Assembly (NCBI RefSeq): GCF_963855985.1
Contig: NC_087092.1
Coordinates: forward strand, 17,422,001-17,486,000
DNA length: 64,000 bases
Reading direction: 5' to 3'
Origin: Ostrinia nubilalis
Lineage: Eukaryota; Arthropoda; Insecta; Lepidoptera; Crambidae
This document shows positions 22,321 to 35,506 of this stretch, in pieces. The stretch's first letter is position 1; the number at the start of each line of letters is the position of its first letter. Made by a program: the position numbers and the translations under genes. The notes below the pieces were generated by a model. The model was not told where the DNA came from. It made no database searches and saw only the letters and a program-made list of their open reading frames with translations.

Positions 22321-25300
22321 ATTTTGATACATATTTAAATTTTAAATAACAACCTTGCACTGACTTTGTATTAACACCTTGTTTTACAGTATAGCTTCTT
22401 TAATATTGCAAAACTTGGTTTTGTTTTTACTTAGAGTAATCATGTCATCAGCTGATGACGATGTTCTGATTAGCCTATCTGTCCAGAGATCTTAGCGGAG
22501 ATGCTATCAAGCCCTTATGAAGGTGCATGCATACACAATTTTTGTTTGAATACTTGTGAACACTTTGGTAGGGCCCGCCCGACGAAGGCATAAAAATTAT
22601 AATCTTGATGATTGACGTTAGCAAGACATAATTACAATAATTAACAGATTGATTTTTTGACATTAGATAGAACAAAACAAAACACTGCATTGTTCAATTA
22701 TTTGTCAGTTTCCTAAACAAATTGTCTACTGGCTTAGCGTTAAATTCAGGAGCTGTCCAGTCAGCTTTCCCATTGCAGACGCTACGTTTGATCCATTTCA
22801 ACATGCTAAGTACGCGGCTAACGCGCTCGCGCACCAGGGGGCGGGGTCTATCCGTTCCGTTTTGACCAATGATTTCGCTTCGTTCAGGCAAAACTAATTA
22901 TACTGATTTATGCTCCCATTGTTCATTGTTGTATGTCTTTCTCTTACTTAGTATACACTCGTGCAACACATAATGCAGATAAGCGTGCATCTCCGATTTG
23001 ATAAATCACTGGCTAACTTTTGTTTTTTCGAGATTGAAGGTACGATTGGTTTCCCTTTTAAAGTTTGGTATTCCATCATTGTTTTTATTTAAATAAGTTT
23101 GGATTTGGAGATTTACTGTTTAGTTGTCAGAAATAAGATTGATGGTTCTTAATTGATTATTTTTTATCCAAAATGATTTTGATGTGGAACTGTAATGACT
23201 TTGTTTGATTAAAATAATGACTCGTCATAATCGTCTGGTACATAACATAGCTACAATAAAATGTAATCATACATATAAGTTATTGAAGTAATAAAGTGAT
23301 TGATATCGCTCATAATAAAACTTATTATCGATGACTTTCAACTATACATATTGTAACTACGTCTAGATTAAACTAAAAAGATTTATTATATCTTGTTGAC
23401 AAGCACGCAGCTATTAAAGTTGCAACACAAGACATCGTAGGTGCCACACCCGTACGCAAGTGCAAAACACGATGCCTTAAACCAAATAAACAGCTGACAC
23501 ATTTTCACACAGAAAGCAGAAAACGGGCAGCGACATACAGTTACAAAGAGAGGATCTCTCATTCCATTCCATTCCGAGACGGCACCGATCGCGCTGTCAC
23601 TCCCATTGTATATCAATATTTTGTAAAATATATTCCAGGTTCGAAAAACAAACCAGCAAATCAGCGCGTCCGGGCAGGCAGCTGCGCCGCGCGCATTCAC
23701 CTGTCGCTCGGTGCGCGCGCGCACGTGGGAGGAGCCTGCGTTTGAATTTGGAATGCAAAGGTTTTCGCGCTTTTTTCCATTTGCCCCGTCAACGGCCACC
23801 GGTATTTCGGTGCGATATTTTCTCCGGGTGGAATCCGAAGGCTGTAGCGCGAGTTGAGATATTTATTCCTCCTTACTTGCTCCATTGAGATTTATGAGCG
23901 TGGAGCGTCTTCTCTTTTTGTACGAAATTTATTAGGTGGCTTTTAATCCAGGTAGTGTGCCGAGTTAGGACAAACGCGGGATTATAAAACGATAGAGCCC
24001 GTATAATGGCTTTGTTGTTAGGCGAACTTTTGCGAATAAATAATTTTCAATTTATGATTTATATTTTGTACAGGTATGAGATTTTTTAATAAATACGCTT
24101 ATCATTAGGTTTCAAGAAATACATAAAATAATATGTTAGGTAAAAAACTCAAACACATAACATAAAACAAAATAAAGACTTTGGATTCTAATCGATGTAA
24201 ACAGGAAACGACTAAAATTATACCTTTTTTACTATCGGTTATCGTATTACCTTTTATTTATCATTATAAATCTAGTAACTACTAAGCAGCTGTCACAATG
24301 TGTTTAAAATTAAATATGCAAATATTATTGGATAACCCTTCAATGCCTATTGAATAATTTTGCATCGAAACAGGTGTTCAAATTAAAATATTTTAACACT
24401 GTCCGCGCTGGCGACTTGCAAAAAGTTTTATTTAAGGAGGTAACTTTATAAATTAAATGTTAAGTGACGCGTTTGAAGTCGGCGAGCGTATTAGCATACG
24501 GGTTTAGACCTGAGCAAGCAAGCATGCTCGCTTTGCAAGTCAAGAGATGCTCGCAAGAACGAGACTCATCGAAACTGAACTGCGTATACTTTTTTATTAG
24601 TCTGAATTATGCAGTGGCCTTTTCAGCTCCTTACGGAGCCAGAATAAATTGTCTTTCGATTCAATTAGTTGGGTAGAATGGACCAAGTTTTCTTTTAATG
24701 AGGTCCGTATTCTGCAAAATACTCGACCGCGGTGACTGACATTGTCATGTTCAGCCCAAAAATAATTAGAGGCGAAATTCTCACGCGATTTTTTAACGTG
24801 AACTAATTCGTTTGATGTTTATCGTCTGTCATAGAATACGTTTTCATGTTGTTCTAATCGCGTGTGGCCGATAAGTATATGGGTCAGGTGGCCGAAACGG
24901 TGGGCTATCCGTCAAAAAATAAACAACAATAATAGGAATTGTATGGAGAATCGGGGCGAGGTTGAGTGGCTTCCGTCGACGCGTAAGATTGATCGCTCGG
25001 TGGCAATTATGAAAAATGATTTTGTAATAGTCGGGGCCGGCGCGACCGCCGCGCGCGTTTGAGGATTAACGTGCTCAATTCAGGCTTAATATTCGTTGGT
25101 TATCCTTTTTTAATATATAGACAGGATTGTGCTGAGTTTATTCTGGCAACATTTGCAAAGGTAATCTAAACATATTGATTTATTAATTATCAAAAAATAT
25201 CGATAATTAATTTAATGGCTGTTGTAAATACGAATAAAATTGCAATGCCCTTGCAGGGCCCATATGTTACCTTACCTATTTTATAAGACCTTACTGTACA

Positions 25301-26320
25301 TACATACATTATGTGATGCAATAAATAAATGACAACAATATGTATTCCGAGTAGGTGTAAAAAGTATTACTTATTTTTCAAAAATGTTTTCTGTGATTTT
25401 TAATAAATAAAATGTCTATAAAGTCAATATTGAACAAATTTTATTAATAATCTTCCAGTAACATAATTGTTATTAATTAAATAATAGCTTTTGAAGATGT
25501 TACAACTTGTCGTTTAACATCATAACAGTAATAATGATAAATAAGTTACTTATCCTCTCTTATGACTTGCACCAAGTCATGTCCGTGACTCCGGGGAAGT
25601 CAGAATTCCATTGATGGATCCCACCTGGATACTATGGCTCGCCATTTTATCAATACTTAACTCAATAACTATGCATATTGAAGGAATAATACTTACATTT
25701 TATATTAATTCTACTGTCATTAAATCATTGAAGACACAACATTAAATCATCAAAATTTTGTAGCTATGAAACTAATCTGTTAGCTTTTAAGATGTTTGGA
25801 AATAAGTAAATCATCAGTAATTTTTCCACAGACAACATAGAGTTTACGCTAACTGTGACAAGAATTCTATTAAAAGACGATTGTCTCTACGTAGCTTCGA
25901 ATCCTCAACTCCAAATGCATCAGTATAAAACGTTGCTATACGATTTATAGCAACCATCCTTCAAAACCCTTTGAAACCCGAAGTCGTCACAAATACACCG
26001 GCATTATTATATTTAGTATTGATCAGAAACTCGATCCAGGAAACCAGGACTGTGACAAACGGACAACACGGCGTGTTAATTCTGTCATCGCTATATAGAA
26101 ATAGATTTTGTCTGTCTGTTCTTTATTGAACCTGTTGAGGAAGTATAAATCGATCAGAGGGAACTATCCCTCAAAGCAGTATTATTTCAATCTTGGTCTT
26201 TCTTTATTAAGTTTGATGTGACAAGAATAATTAATGGTTAAATTATAGAGGGTCGTCCTATAAATGGTATAAGAAGTTTTAAGTAGGTCTTTTGACGATT
26301 ACAAGAATAGGGAATCATTT
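22321..26320. other. Repeat-poor putative intron, CpG patches at 22740-22880 and 23640-23850
   Basis: Open frames on the minus strand at 22694-22891 and 23386-23799 lie in the GC-richer patches. They show no recognisable domain and I see no good splice sites at their edges. The rest is AT-rich DNA. Confidence 0.45.
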
Positions 26321-26495
26321 AAAGGTGAGTATAGACTTGAGCATTTTATCGAGCATTTGTTTGCAATGTAACATTCTTATGAATGGTACAATACAGGTAA
26401 AATGAACGACTTTGGGACAAAGGGTAAACACTAGAACATTTTATAGTGGTTCGTTGTTCTGTTACAAGTCAATGCTCTTGGATATACTCACCTTA
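26321..26495. mobile_element. Candidate MITE with AAGGTGAGTATA inverted ends
   Basis: AAAGGTGAGTATAGACTTGA at 26321 and the inverse of TAAGGTGAGTATATCCAAGA at 26495 share AGGTGAGTATA and GAGCATT. About 175 bp. The terminal GGTGAGTAT mimics a splice donor on both strands. Confidence 0.6.
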
Positions 26496-26932
26496 ATTCG
26501 AAAATATTTTTACGAGATCTATGTATAACCCTTTATCGCCTGCAAGCGCCGCTTTTTACAGCTTTCAAAAACAAAACAAGAAAATACAAACCCTAACAGT
26601 CACCATCGCTTAAAACCATCTTCAAAATACAGGCTGTGTTCAAATACAAAAATATGACCCAAACATCGTCATCCATTTCTCAAATATTAAGTCGCGTGCA
26701 ATAGACACCGCCAACGTATTCTGACTTTGATAAACACAACTTGTGCGCTTCTGAGCCACGAGGTGACCGTCCAATTTTGGATCCGATATCATTACCATAC
26801 CGCGAGTGCGCGGTGCACTGTCCGCGAGCACTGTAGGCCGATACACACGGGGGGAAAGTTTGGGCAGCAAAGATTTTGGTGTTAATTTGAAAGCTTTATA
26901 ATTTATAAAAATAATAAGTATTTGAGTCTCAC
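26496..26932. other. Putative intron, nothing recognised
   Basis: A CpG-containing stretch near 26750-26850; no supported feature. Confidence 0.5.
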
Positions 26933-26969
26933 CTTGGCATATTCTGGTGGGTAGTAAATTTTGAAGAGC
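26933..26969 (-). CDS. Probable 37-nt coding exon, unidentified gene
   Basis: On the minus strand a pyrimidine-rich acceptor, TTTTACTTTTCTCTAG, is followed by 37 nt and the donor CCAAG|GTGAGA. One frame of the insert is fully open and reads LFKIYYPPEYAK after a single leading base. That base would be the third position of a codon begun in the previous exon, and the exon then ends on a codon boundary. This phase is compatible with the exon at 6472-6650 if the second AG there is used. The residue choice (aromatic, Pro, Glu, Lys) looks like real protein rather than AT-rich noise. I do not recognise the family, and 37 nt is short enough that chance cannot be excluded. Confidence 0.45.
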
Positions 26970-29849
26970 CTAGAGAAAAGTAAAATTTTTCGTGGCATCA
27001 TAAATGCACAATACACGCTACGGTTTCTGGTTCAGGCGCTATTTTTCTTGCAGGGGCGCGTGAGAGACAGGCAGGGAGAGCTGACAACTGTTCTATGTAT
27101 ACCTACTTCAGACTAAAACTAACGCCTATCACTGCCTTTTATTTGCTGACAGAACTCTGAAATAATGATCTCTATTATTCTAATTAAGCCTATACTTACC
27201 TACTGTAAACTGTTTGTACGAGGATACCTATTACAAATAAATAAATACATACATACCATGTTTCAATATTGTCAAAGGGAGTATTGATAATACTAAACTC
27301 CATCATCACTCTTCAAAAAAGTCGATTACACATCACATAATTTTTTCGGCGACAATAATGTTGTTACCTCTCCACGCCCGTATGTCCGCAGCATACGCGA
27401 TGGATATTTTATGTTGTATTTAGGTATACATTAAGAGTCATCTTTAACTGGAGAATGTCCGATCGGGTTTCATTACCATACCGTTTGTCGAGAACACTTG
27501 ACTGCAGACACGGCCGTATCCACGATATGCACTGGAGATTAGAGCTTTGGCGCTTACTGAATAGATAGTGCTCATTACCATATTTGCAGTCTTTCGAGGA
27601 TGCTGACTGGTAGATTCTGTACTTTGATCTCTTCAGTGCGGAGAATAATGAGATTCATAGATTTTAATCTGGCCTCGTAATGTGCAGGCAGTCGTTTTTT
27701 GTTCTCTGGATGCATTACTTTGAGACCTATACTGCCGACGTGGGATTTTCTTAAAATTATTCGACTACCCTGCAGCTATGAGATTCGTGATGTGATGTCC
27801 GATTTGAGAGCTAATTGAAAGCTTTGTCGTTTCACCGCCGGCTTCCTCATGAGTGTCGTTACCACCTTGTTGGTGTTTTTTGTTATTTGGAGTCAAGTGG
27901 CTTGAGTGAAGATAACTAAAATCTAAACGACAGCAGAAGTTTTTTAAAGGGAATATTATGAAAATGTCAGTTAAAGTCAATAAGATGTCAAGTCATGAAA
28001 AAAGTTTTCCGATGTGATAAAGCACTACCCCAACAGATCACACTGTAGGAAAACATTTAACATAAATTCATAAAACTTTGTCGCTAATAAATAAAACAAT
28101 ATCAAAACTGTCGCAATATCATAAAATAATCCAACTCGAGTTGAACAGGTGAGTAATTTATGGACAGCCGATACGGAACGATCAAGTCATAATTCCTACG
28201 TTCACGACAAAGTCGATAAAACTGTTGATTAAAACGAATAGCTTTCGAAAACGAGGACAAAAAGGATTGCGAAACGGCATTGAGTTAAAGTTCATCGCCT
28301 CCATGGGATAATTATACAGAAACGGGCCGAAAACAAAAGGCCAGGATAATGCGTCCAGAATGCACCGATCCCCGCAAGACGACGGCCGCATTTTATCTTC
28401 GACTAATGATCACCAGCGGCGGTAATGAGAGGAGTGGCGACCGCCGCCACCAATAAAATATTTATGAAACCGCCGAGGGTAATGAAACGTCCACCCGTTA
28501 GAAAACTCCGCGCCCATTACCGGGAAATTAGAGAAGGAGCGCTGAATATGGGGACAATGGCAGAATATCGTCGCACGCAGACTCGTTAAGTCGCCACGAA
28601 TTTAAGAGACAGCTTCTAAATATCCGAGGCTGCACATGCGTCGCAGATCTGTATCGCCCGCACAATACCAGCGGCACGTCACGACGTTAGCAGAAATATG
28701 GACGCCGCTCCGCATACCCGGTTGTTTTATGTTAATGCACCGCATAAACGGCTAGCGAAAATATCACCCTGATGGGGCGCCGATAACCGCCGATTATTAC
28801 CCTCCTTCTTACCTATCATTCACGCCTCTAGTCCACCAGGAAGTGTATCACGTCAACTCGTTATCGCCTGATCAGCTGGATTTCTCGGCGGACCTCATTT
28901 GTGTAAGAGTCGACGCGAAAAAACGAACAATACACCACCCGATAAAGGAGACGGCCCAATAATTTAGGGTCATTGTTTCGCTCGCTAATTTATTGAGTGC
29001 GGGCGGACGATTGATTTGTAGGTTCAGGGGGATTCCTAAGAGTGTCGGGATAAGCACTTTTAAATCCTTGATGCGTCAAGAACTCAATTTATTCGGTGGC
29101 GTGCGTCGATATACATACAATGCCTATTTAAATTCACGATAGGATTGGCCGGCGACGCTGGGCGGGGGCAGGCCATATATGCGTTTGTCGTGATGCACAT
29201 ATTAAGTTAGAGTCTGTACATGGTTAGTATGGAATTACGAGATAGGCAGGGATGATGTCCGCGGTCGTGAGTGCACACTACCGGCCACAATGGTCTGATA
29301 TTATTAATGCCCAGGGCGGTTACATTAATTCGCGGGTGGTGGTTTAAATTATCGGATGCACTAATTCAAGCGCCGACAAAGCGTTTTCACAGTCTTGCAG
29401 TGGTCATCACGGGAACGTTTCTGAATGCATATATTTGCTCGCTCGGAGCAACGACGCCTCCAACACATTCCTCACGTCACACCCTATAATAACGATCAGT
29501 TCGCGCAATAGAGGGCGAATGCTAATGTCTTATGATTTCTGTTCGACGTGCCGTTGTGGAGCGGACACATTACCTACTTTACTTTCACTCTCCGTAAGTT
29601 TTTCACGATAATTGGTACGTAATTTATTTTTCCGTCTCTTTGCGGCATTCATTAAGGAAGTGCTTTTCTAATTGCACCACACTGACGTCCAAGCTAATTG
29701 ATTTCCTTGTTACGAAAATTTGTTTCATAAATAATAATATCGATTCATTTGAATCGTGACTATTTTCAACAAAATGCACCCAGTCTCTGCGATTCCAATT
29801 ATTCCCGCGTATTTACTATTTGTCAATTACTCGTCGCCATATCAGCGCC

Positions 29850-29920
29850 GCGGCCATCTTGCGTGTAAATGTCAGATGGCGGGCGGCCAATTACAAGCGC
29901 GCGCGCAGCCTGACGGGACG
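29850..29920 (+). repeat. CpG-rich motif block, first copy
   Basis: Contains GCGGCCATCTTG, TGTCAGATGGC, GGCCAATTACAAGC and a CGCGCGCAG run in the same order and spacing as at 30242-30312. Confidence 0.6.
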
Positions 29921-30241
29921 ATGCGAGAGCTGTGCTATATCTTTCTTTCCGTCTTTGGTATTGAGGATCGAATGTGGATATCCACTTTTAGACATGAATT
30001 TACGACTCTACATATTATAGTTGGTGCATAGTTAATTTAAACTGGACTCAATCATTATCACGAGAATAAGGTAGGTATCTAATTAACGTAGGTAATGAAA
30101 TAACATCAATACATAAATTAAAATTTTGAAAACCCAACTTAAATAGGGTCCAAGAAGTTCCAATTTACTTTTATAGCAACTAAATAAGGTTCTTCTTTAG
30201 TATCTTGGTCAGTTAGAAAAATAGCATTGTTTTTCTTATAG

Positions 30242-30312
30242 GCGGCCATCTCACTTGTAACTGTCAAACGGCGAGCCAATTACAACCGACGCGCGCGCAG
30301 TTTGACGTGGCA
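30242..30312 (+). repeat. CpG-rich motif block, second copy
   Basis: Diverged duplicate of 29850-29920: GCGGCCATCTCA, TGTCAAACGGC, GAGCCAATTACAACC, CGCGCGCAG, TTTGACG. The shared GCCATCTY core fits Pho/YY1-type sites and CCAAT is present in both. Confidence 0.6.
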
Positions 30313-31198
30313 ACATAGCGCCACCTCCTTTTATAGATATTTATTACTGTGCTTCCAATAAATTAATGGTAGGACATTTTTCTTTCCTTCAGATGTAAAA
30401 GAAACTAGAAGTTTTTAAACCAAAACAAAACGGTTCCTTTTACATTTTATTTCACACGTCACAAAGTATTTTATAAATACCCTATAAAAATATATTTTTT
30501 TAAATTGTAGTTGTATGCATAGTTAATTAGGTACCTAGTAAAAATGATTGTCTAGAACACAATAGGAATATGACGGGACTATTCTCAACTCTGGCTTCCA
30601 CCGCTGTAATTTCTATGTAACTAGGTTCTACAGTTTGACCGCCAATTAAAACCCAACTAATGAAGGTCACAATGACAACACAAATAGGTAATGACTATAA
30701 ATTCAAAATAATGTTTCATATCACTTATGAATGATGGCTGAAACAAACCAATCCTTAAACAATCGCCTATGTCACAAAAAAGATCGCACTCGATAGAGCC
30801 TGTCTCGGCCGGACCTTAAAAGGGTTCCAATCGATCAAGACGTCACGCCGCCGACGCGGCGACGCGACGCGAGCGATCCTTGATGGATCCGCGGCGCGCT
30901 CATCCATCATCGGTGTGCCCCGACCTTTAGCTGTCCAGAAGTGGGACGGTGCAGTGGCGAATCTAGGGTACTCGCCAATGTGGGTAGTTTTAAATGTTAT
31001 TTTTTAAGTTAATTAAATCTATTGAAATGGGATCTAACAGAGTCGATATTTAATTGCATTACTAAACTTGGTGCTAATATAAACTGTAAATTTTTCTAAA
31101 AAAATAAAGTCGTAAGCCAAATCTGCTAATATGTCTAGTGATTTGAGTTATCCTCTTTTGGTTTGCCAAGGGACGTAACTCCGTTTTTACAAAAATGT

Positions 31199-31320
31199 TA
31201 AGGCTGGATTGCACTACCTTACTTTAACCTTATTTAACAAACGTCAAAAATCTGTCAAAAACAAAAACAACGGTTATGGTTATTTTTACGGTTAAAGTTA
31301 GATGCTACAACTCAGCCTAT
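31199..31320. mobile_element. MITE, AAGGCTGAGTTGCACC family (copy 3, inverted core)
   Basis: Ends TAAGGCTGGATTGCACTACC and CTACAACTCAGCCTA; the core is in the opposite orientation to copies 1 and 2. Confidence 0.75.
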
Positions 31321-33230
31321 TTGTGTCTCTACATGTATCATCTTTACATAGGGTAAGGTCGCCTAATAAGGACCGTTTATCTATCTATCTAAAACAACAG
31401 CTACTGTCACTGTTTTATTTACATATTATTATAATAAACGTGTCCCTTTGTTGACACAATGTTACATTAATAAACCAATGACTACATTATTATTTATCTC
31501 TATTCGAACAATATTTACGAAGTTAATGCACTAAAAAGCCATCGTGTGTTTTTTGATAAACACGGAAAAAATCTTCCCAACAATCTCGAATAACGAACAA
31601 ACAAACAAACAGTTTTTTGTATAGATACGGGAGATATAACTAGAAATATCACTTTGAGGGCACGTGCAACTGCCATCCATCTTTGCATTGGACAAAAACT
31701 TGGTACACCATATCACAAGGACGTAGAGCTCACATTCCCTTGACAGGCTATTGACAGGTAAGTGTCAAGTATTAATTAAGCACATGATAGATTGACAAAC
31801 ATGCTGACATTTGATTAATGCTTTGTCAATATTATTAGGACTCGACGGAAGTTTGTCGTCCATTTTGTATGGGTTTTTGTTATCTTTAATGTGTAGTAGA
31901 GATTAATTGAAATTTATTTGCCATAGACAAGTTTAATAATATTTAGCTAAAATCAAATAACTCAAACTTTTCATAAAACCTTGCTTTTCATAAAACAAAG
32001 TCTCTTAAATAAACAACAGAAATAAGCTAATGATTTTGTCATTTGGAAAGCACATTATATGTATCTTTATGCGTTAAGGTGTCAGTGTCACTAAACTGCT
32101 ACCTGAAAGTTTGGTGACCCTACCGTTTAAACTTTAGTGCATTCAATAAAAATATAAACGATAATAAATTCCTACCCCACAATTCAATAAACTTTATCAA
32201 AGCGGCAAATTAAATTCACTAATCGCTTTAAACTTAACGCAAACCGTGAATACGTAGGGTGTCCATAATAAAACTGTCAGAAGGACACTCCGGGACCGAC
32301 ATGGCACTTATCAAAGGATATAACATCTTCAATTTTACGACAACCTTGTTCTGTACTCGGGTATAAATTCAACGAAACGTCAACCGTGTACATTTTATTT
32401 TACAGATCAAGGAAATTGTAACGATATTTCAACGATAATGTTATTGTGGCGCGGATAAGATGTTTTTATGGGCGTATACGTAAATATACGTAAAGCGCTT
32501 TGTCCGATCTGTTACGTATAGAAACGCGTCGGAGATTACAGCAAGCGATACAGGCGATAATTTGTTTGACGCCTTGAGTGCGAGAATAATTTCAAAGCAC
32601 GGCTCTGATACTAAACGACAACGGAATATGCAGTTAGGTGGCCATTCGTTTCAATAATCTGTAATCGACTCGATGATATTGAGTTGTATAGGTGCAATTA
32701 ATTTCAGCAATATTATGGGGCGACAATTTTTCGCGTCCCGTTCACGCTTCGCACGATATCGCTTTAAAATTTTCAGCGCGTCTTGTAATAAATAAGCTCG
32801 TAGTTATAAAATAACTAAATTATAGCTTCAGTGAATGAAATAACGACTTCAACAAATCGTACAGAAATTCCGTTTAGTAATCGATTAAAAGTACTCGGCT
32901 AGAGAACGTACACCAGTACACCACAGCCCTCCCGATAACGCAGCGAAACACGCCAACTCATTTTTCACTCCAATCTTTTCTAGTGCGAACCGGTTCGCGG
33001 CGGATTCCAGCGGTTCTAATTAGGCAATCCGTGGCCTCACTAATGGCGGGGTTCGACGCCATAAAGCAGCCGTATCGGCGTATCTGATGGTGTGAACATG
33101 CTGTACCACTGTCCCGCACATTGGCGGGGAACATGCGACTCTTTGTCACCCTAGCCCACGCAAAGTAGATGTAGATAGAAAAATCGCATGCGTGTCGACT
33201 TCGGTGTCTTGTTACTGTAACGACAGTTGG
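31321..33230. other. Putative intron; CpG-rich stretch 32440-33200
   Basis: No exon is supported. The second half is richer in CG dinucleotides and lacks recognised repeats. Confidence 0.45.
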
Positions 33231-33367
33231 GTACAGTCAGCCTCAAATTCGTGACACCCAAAGTGGCCAAAAAGTTGACAACACAACCTTATTCCAATTG
33301 TAACAGAGACGAGTTGCGAACTTTTTGGCTACTTTGGGTGTCACGAATTATTTGACGCTGACTGTAC
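33231..33367. mobile_element. MITE with GTACAGTCAGC inverted ends
   Basis: GTACAGTCAGCCTCAAATTC at 33231 mirrors GAATTATTTGACGCTGACTG ending at 33367. The arms also share GTGACACCCAAAGT and CCAAAAAGTT. A half copy lies at 51878-51957. About 137 bp, non-coding. Confidence 0.8.
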
Positions 33368-34454
33368 TTGTGTGATTTACTCTGTTTCTAGAAAAAATTG
33401 AGCCGACTCAAGAGAAACTAGGAAGGAAGGAACTTTTACGGTTTTTATATTTTATGAATGAACGTTTACAATACTTACTAAAGCTTATGGAACGTCATTG
33501 TTATGTTGCACCTGTTAATCAACAAATTATGAGCTTATTCTACCTAACTTAAAAGCAACACTGAAATGCCACCAATCAAAGCTTCAAAGAGCTTTGTTCT
33601 GTAATACACACCTGAAACTCTACAAACGAATTCTCATCACTTCTTTATTTAGACTCGAGCACAAATTCAAGTTTCCCTTTAAATATCTTCTTTCTACATT
33701 GCTGAATATGCTTAAATTTCGAGTTTTGGATGCCACTTTATACAAGTCCAACACTCGAAAAGGGTCAAAATTGTCATTCACCTTAGTGACGAATACCCCT
33801 CACATCTTACCCACGTTTCCGCTTCACTAAAAGGTGGAATGTATTTATTCTGTTCCTCTGCCTCAATAATAATGTGTCAATGCCAGGACGCTATCTAAAC
33901 TGCATTAGAATGATTCCATCAATAAGCCCGAGTGGATGTAGCGGCCATTTTGTTTTTGTTGTGCTCGCTTGATTGATAAGACGGCTCGTTTCGACGCGTT
34001 GAGGTGATTTTGCGCCTCAGGTACAGCGCATCCTACTTAGTCCACGTGTGAATGAAGTTATTTTTGAAAGTATCCCTTTGGTGATGTAAAGACTTCTCTT
34101 TGATAAAAGTTCAATTCTAATACAATAGTGTTTTGACTAAGATCATGATAATAAAGTTATCTTAAACATTACAAAAACACTAGAAAAACTCTTTATGGCA
34201 CGAAAAAGACACAATTTAAATATTAATCACGTTGAAAAAACACTACAAATCATAAAAAGGCCGTAAAGGGAGTCCATTAAAAAATCTCATAAACTGAACA
34301 GTGGGCAAACAACTCAATAACCAACCAAGGGCCGACCTAATCTAAACGCGGTAAAAGTTTTTTTATAACCGCTGTGTTTAACCGCAGTGCAAGTTAATGT
34401 AGTAGGTCTCGCTAACACCATTGTAACGCATGAGCCTGTTATAATGTACATACA
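33368..34454. other. No supported gene
   Basis: AT-rich DNA; an open plus-strand frame at 33594-33830 shows no motif. GCGGCCATTTTG occurs near 33950. Confidence 0.5.
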
Positions 34455-34905
34455 CAGGGTGGAATTTTGTAATGCCACCTGGAGGGAAAGTACTCTTAAT
34501 ATTGTAGATAGATTTTTTTCCTCAAACAAAAAAACATTCCTTTATTTTTGAAAAGAAATAGAACTGCATTCAAAGATATCCAAAAATTTGCTTGCCATAC
34601 CCAGGATTCGAACTAACTAAAATCTGTTAAAAATTACACCATGCATTTTTATTGCATCGATCGTTAGGGTTAAGTATAAGGATGAAATTTCTCTAACAAA
34701 CTTGATAAATCAAATAAAAGGAAAACCATGAAATTAAATTATTTTAATTATGTAGGTACAGGAAATTGTATGGTATGGTAGATAATTTTCGAAAATCTTT
34801 GAATGCAGTTCTCTTTCTTTTCAAAAATAAAAGAATGTTTTCTTTCAGTAAAATTTTCTATCTACAGTACTTTCCCTTCAGGTAGCATTAAAAAATTCCA
34901 CCCTG
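34455..34905. mobile_element. Long inverted-repeat (foldback) element
   Basis: The left arm (34455-34588) and right arm (34776-34905) are diverged inverted copies of about 130 bp. They share CAGGGTGGAATTTT, GGGAAAGTACT, TATTTTTGAAAAGAAA and AGAACTGCATTCAAAGAT. The 190-bp middle includes a GGATTCGAAC block resembling a reversed B box. It could be a foldback transposon or two opposite copies of one repeat. Confidence 0.75.
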
Positions 34906-35501
34906 TATATTATCTGTATTATAACACCACTATTATTGTAATGTGACTTGCAAATAAAAAAATTGAATTTGAATGCACTAGGTACTATAGTTTTTTGTCT
35001 TCAGAATAGGATATTATCTGTCTCTACTAATTAGCAAAGTGCTTTGTGTTGGGAAATTGTGACACTGCTCAGTTAACTTTTTTCTCCTTTCTTCGAATCT
35101 TTTTCAGCTACCTGTGGAGGCATTTTTGTTACTGTTTTGGGAGTAATTTTAAATTACTTGAAACTTTTTCGAAAGCATCACATAAATTTTACGTAAACCT
35201 AAGGGACATTTACTGTTTATTAGCAATACTTATGACATACTCTATCTGTTATTGAGCCTGCTTACACTGTGGTCAATTGTGTCATTGTTTAACCGATTCG
35301 CTCGTAAATTAGTGGACCCACAGAAATGCGTCGGATTGACGCGCGCGCGACGATAAACTACGTCAAAATACGATCTGTTAAACGTCCGACAACAACCGAT
35401 AAATATGCCCGTGTGTTTACACGCGGTCTCTTACGGATTTATATGTACGCGAGGTAACGTATACGGGGTGTTGCGTTATGCCAATTGCTTGAACTACCAA
35501 T
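34906..35501. other. No supported gene
   Basis: AT-rich DNA with a CG-alternating run near 35340; nothing recognised. Confidence 0.5.
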
Positions 35502-35506
35502 GGTAG

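Larger units (their letters stand above)
26970..31198. other. Repeat-poor putative intron with CpG-rich islands
   Basis: The block from about 28180 to 29480 is GC-richer, free of recognised repeats and dotted with TAATGA/ATTA-type homeodomain motifs. Further islands lie at 29840-29950, 30240-30320 and 30790-30950. No exon is supported. These could be conserved regulatory elements, which is inference from composition and lack of repeats. Confidence 0.45.

Noticed and set aside
23386..23799. 137-codon minus-strand frame as a gene
   Set aside because: No recognisable motif, mixed AT- and GC-rich composition, no splice support.
26471..26495. Strong minus-strand donor AAG|GTGAGTAT as an exon end
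   Set aside because: It is the terminal inverted repeat of a MITE (mirror at 26321), and the upstream frame has stops.
31740..31775. Plus-strand recursive splice site GACAG|GTAAGT
   Set aside because: No pyrimidine tract or branch point before it.
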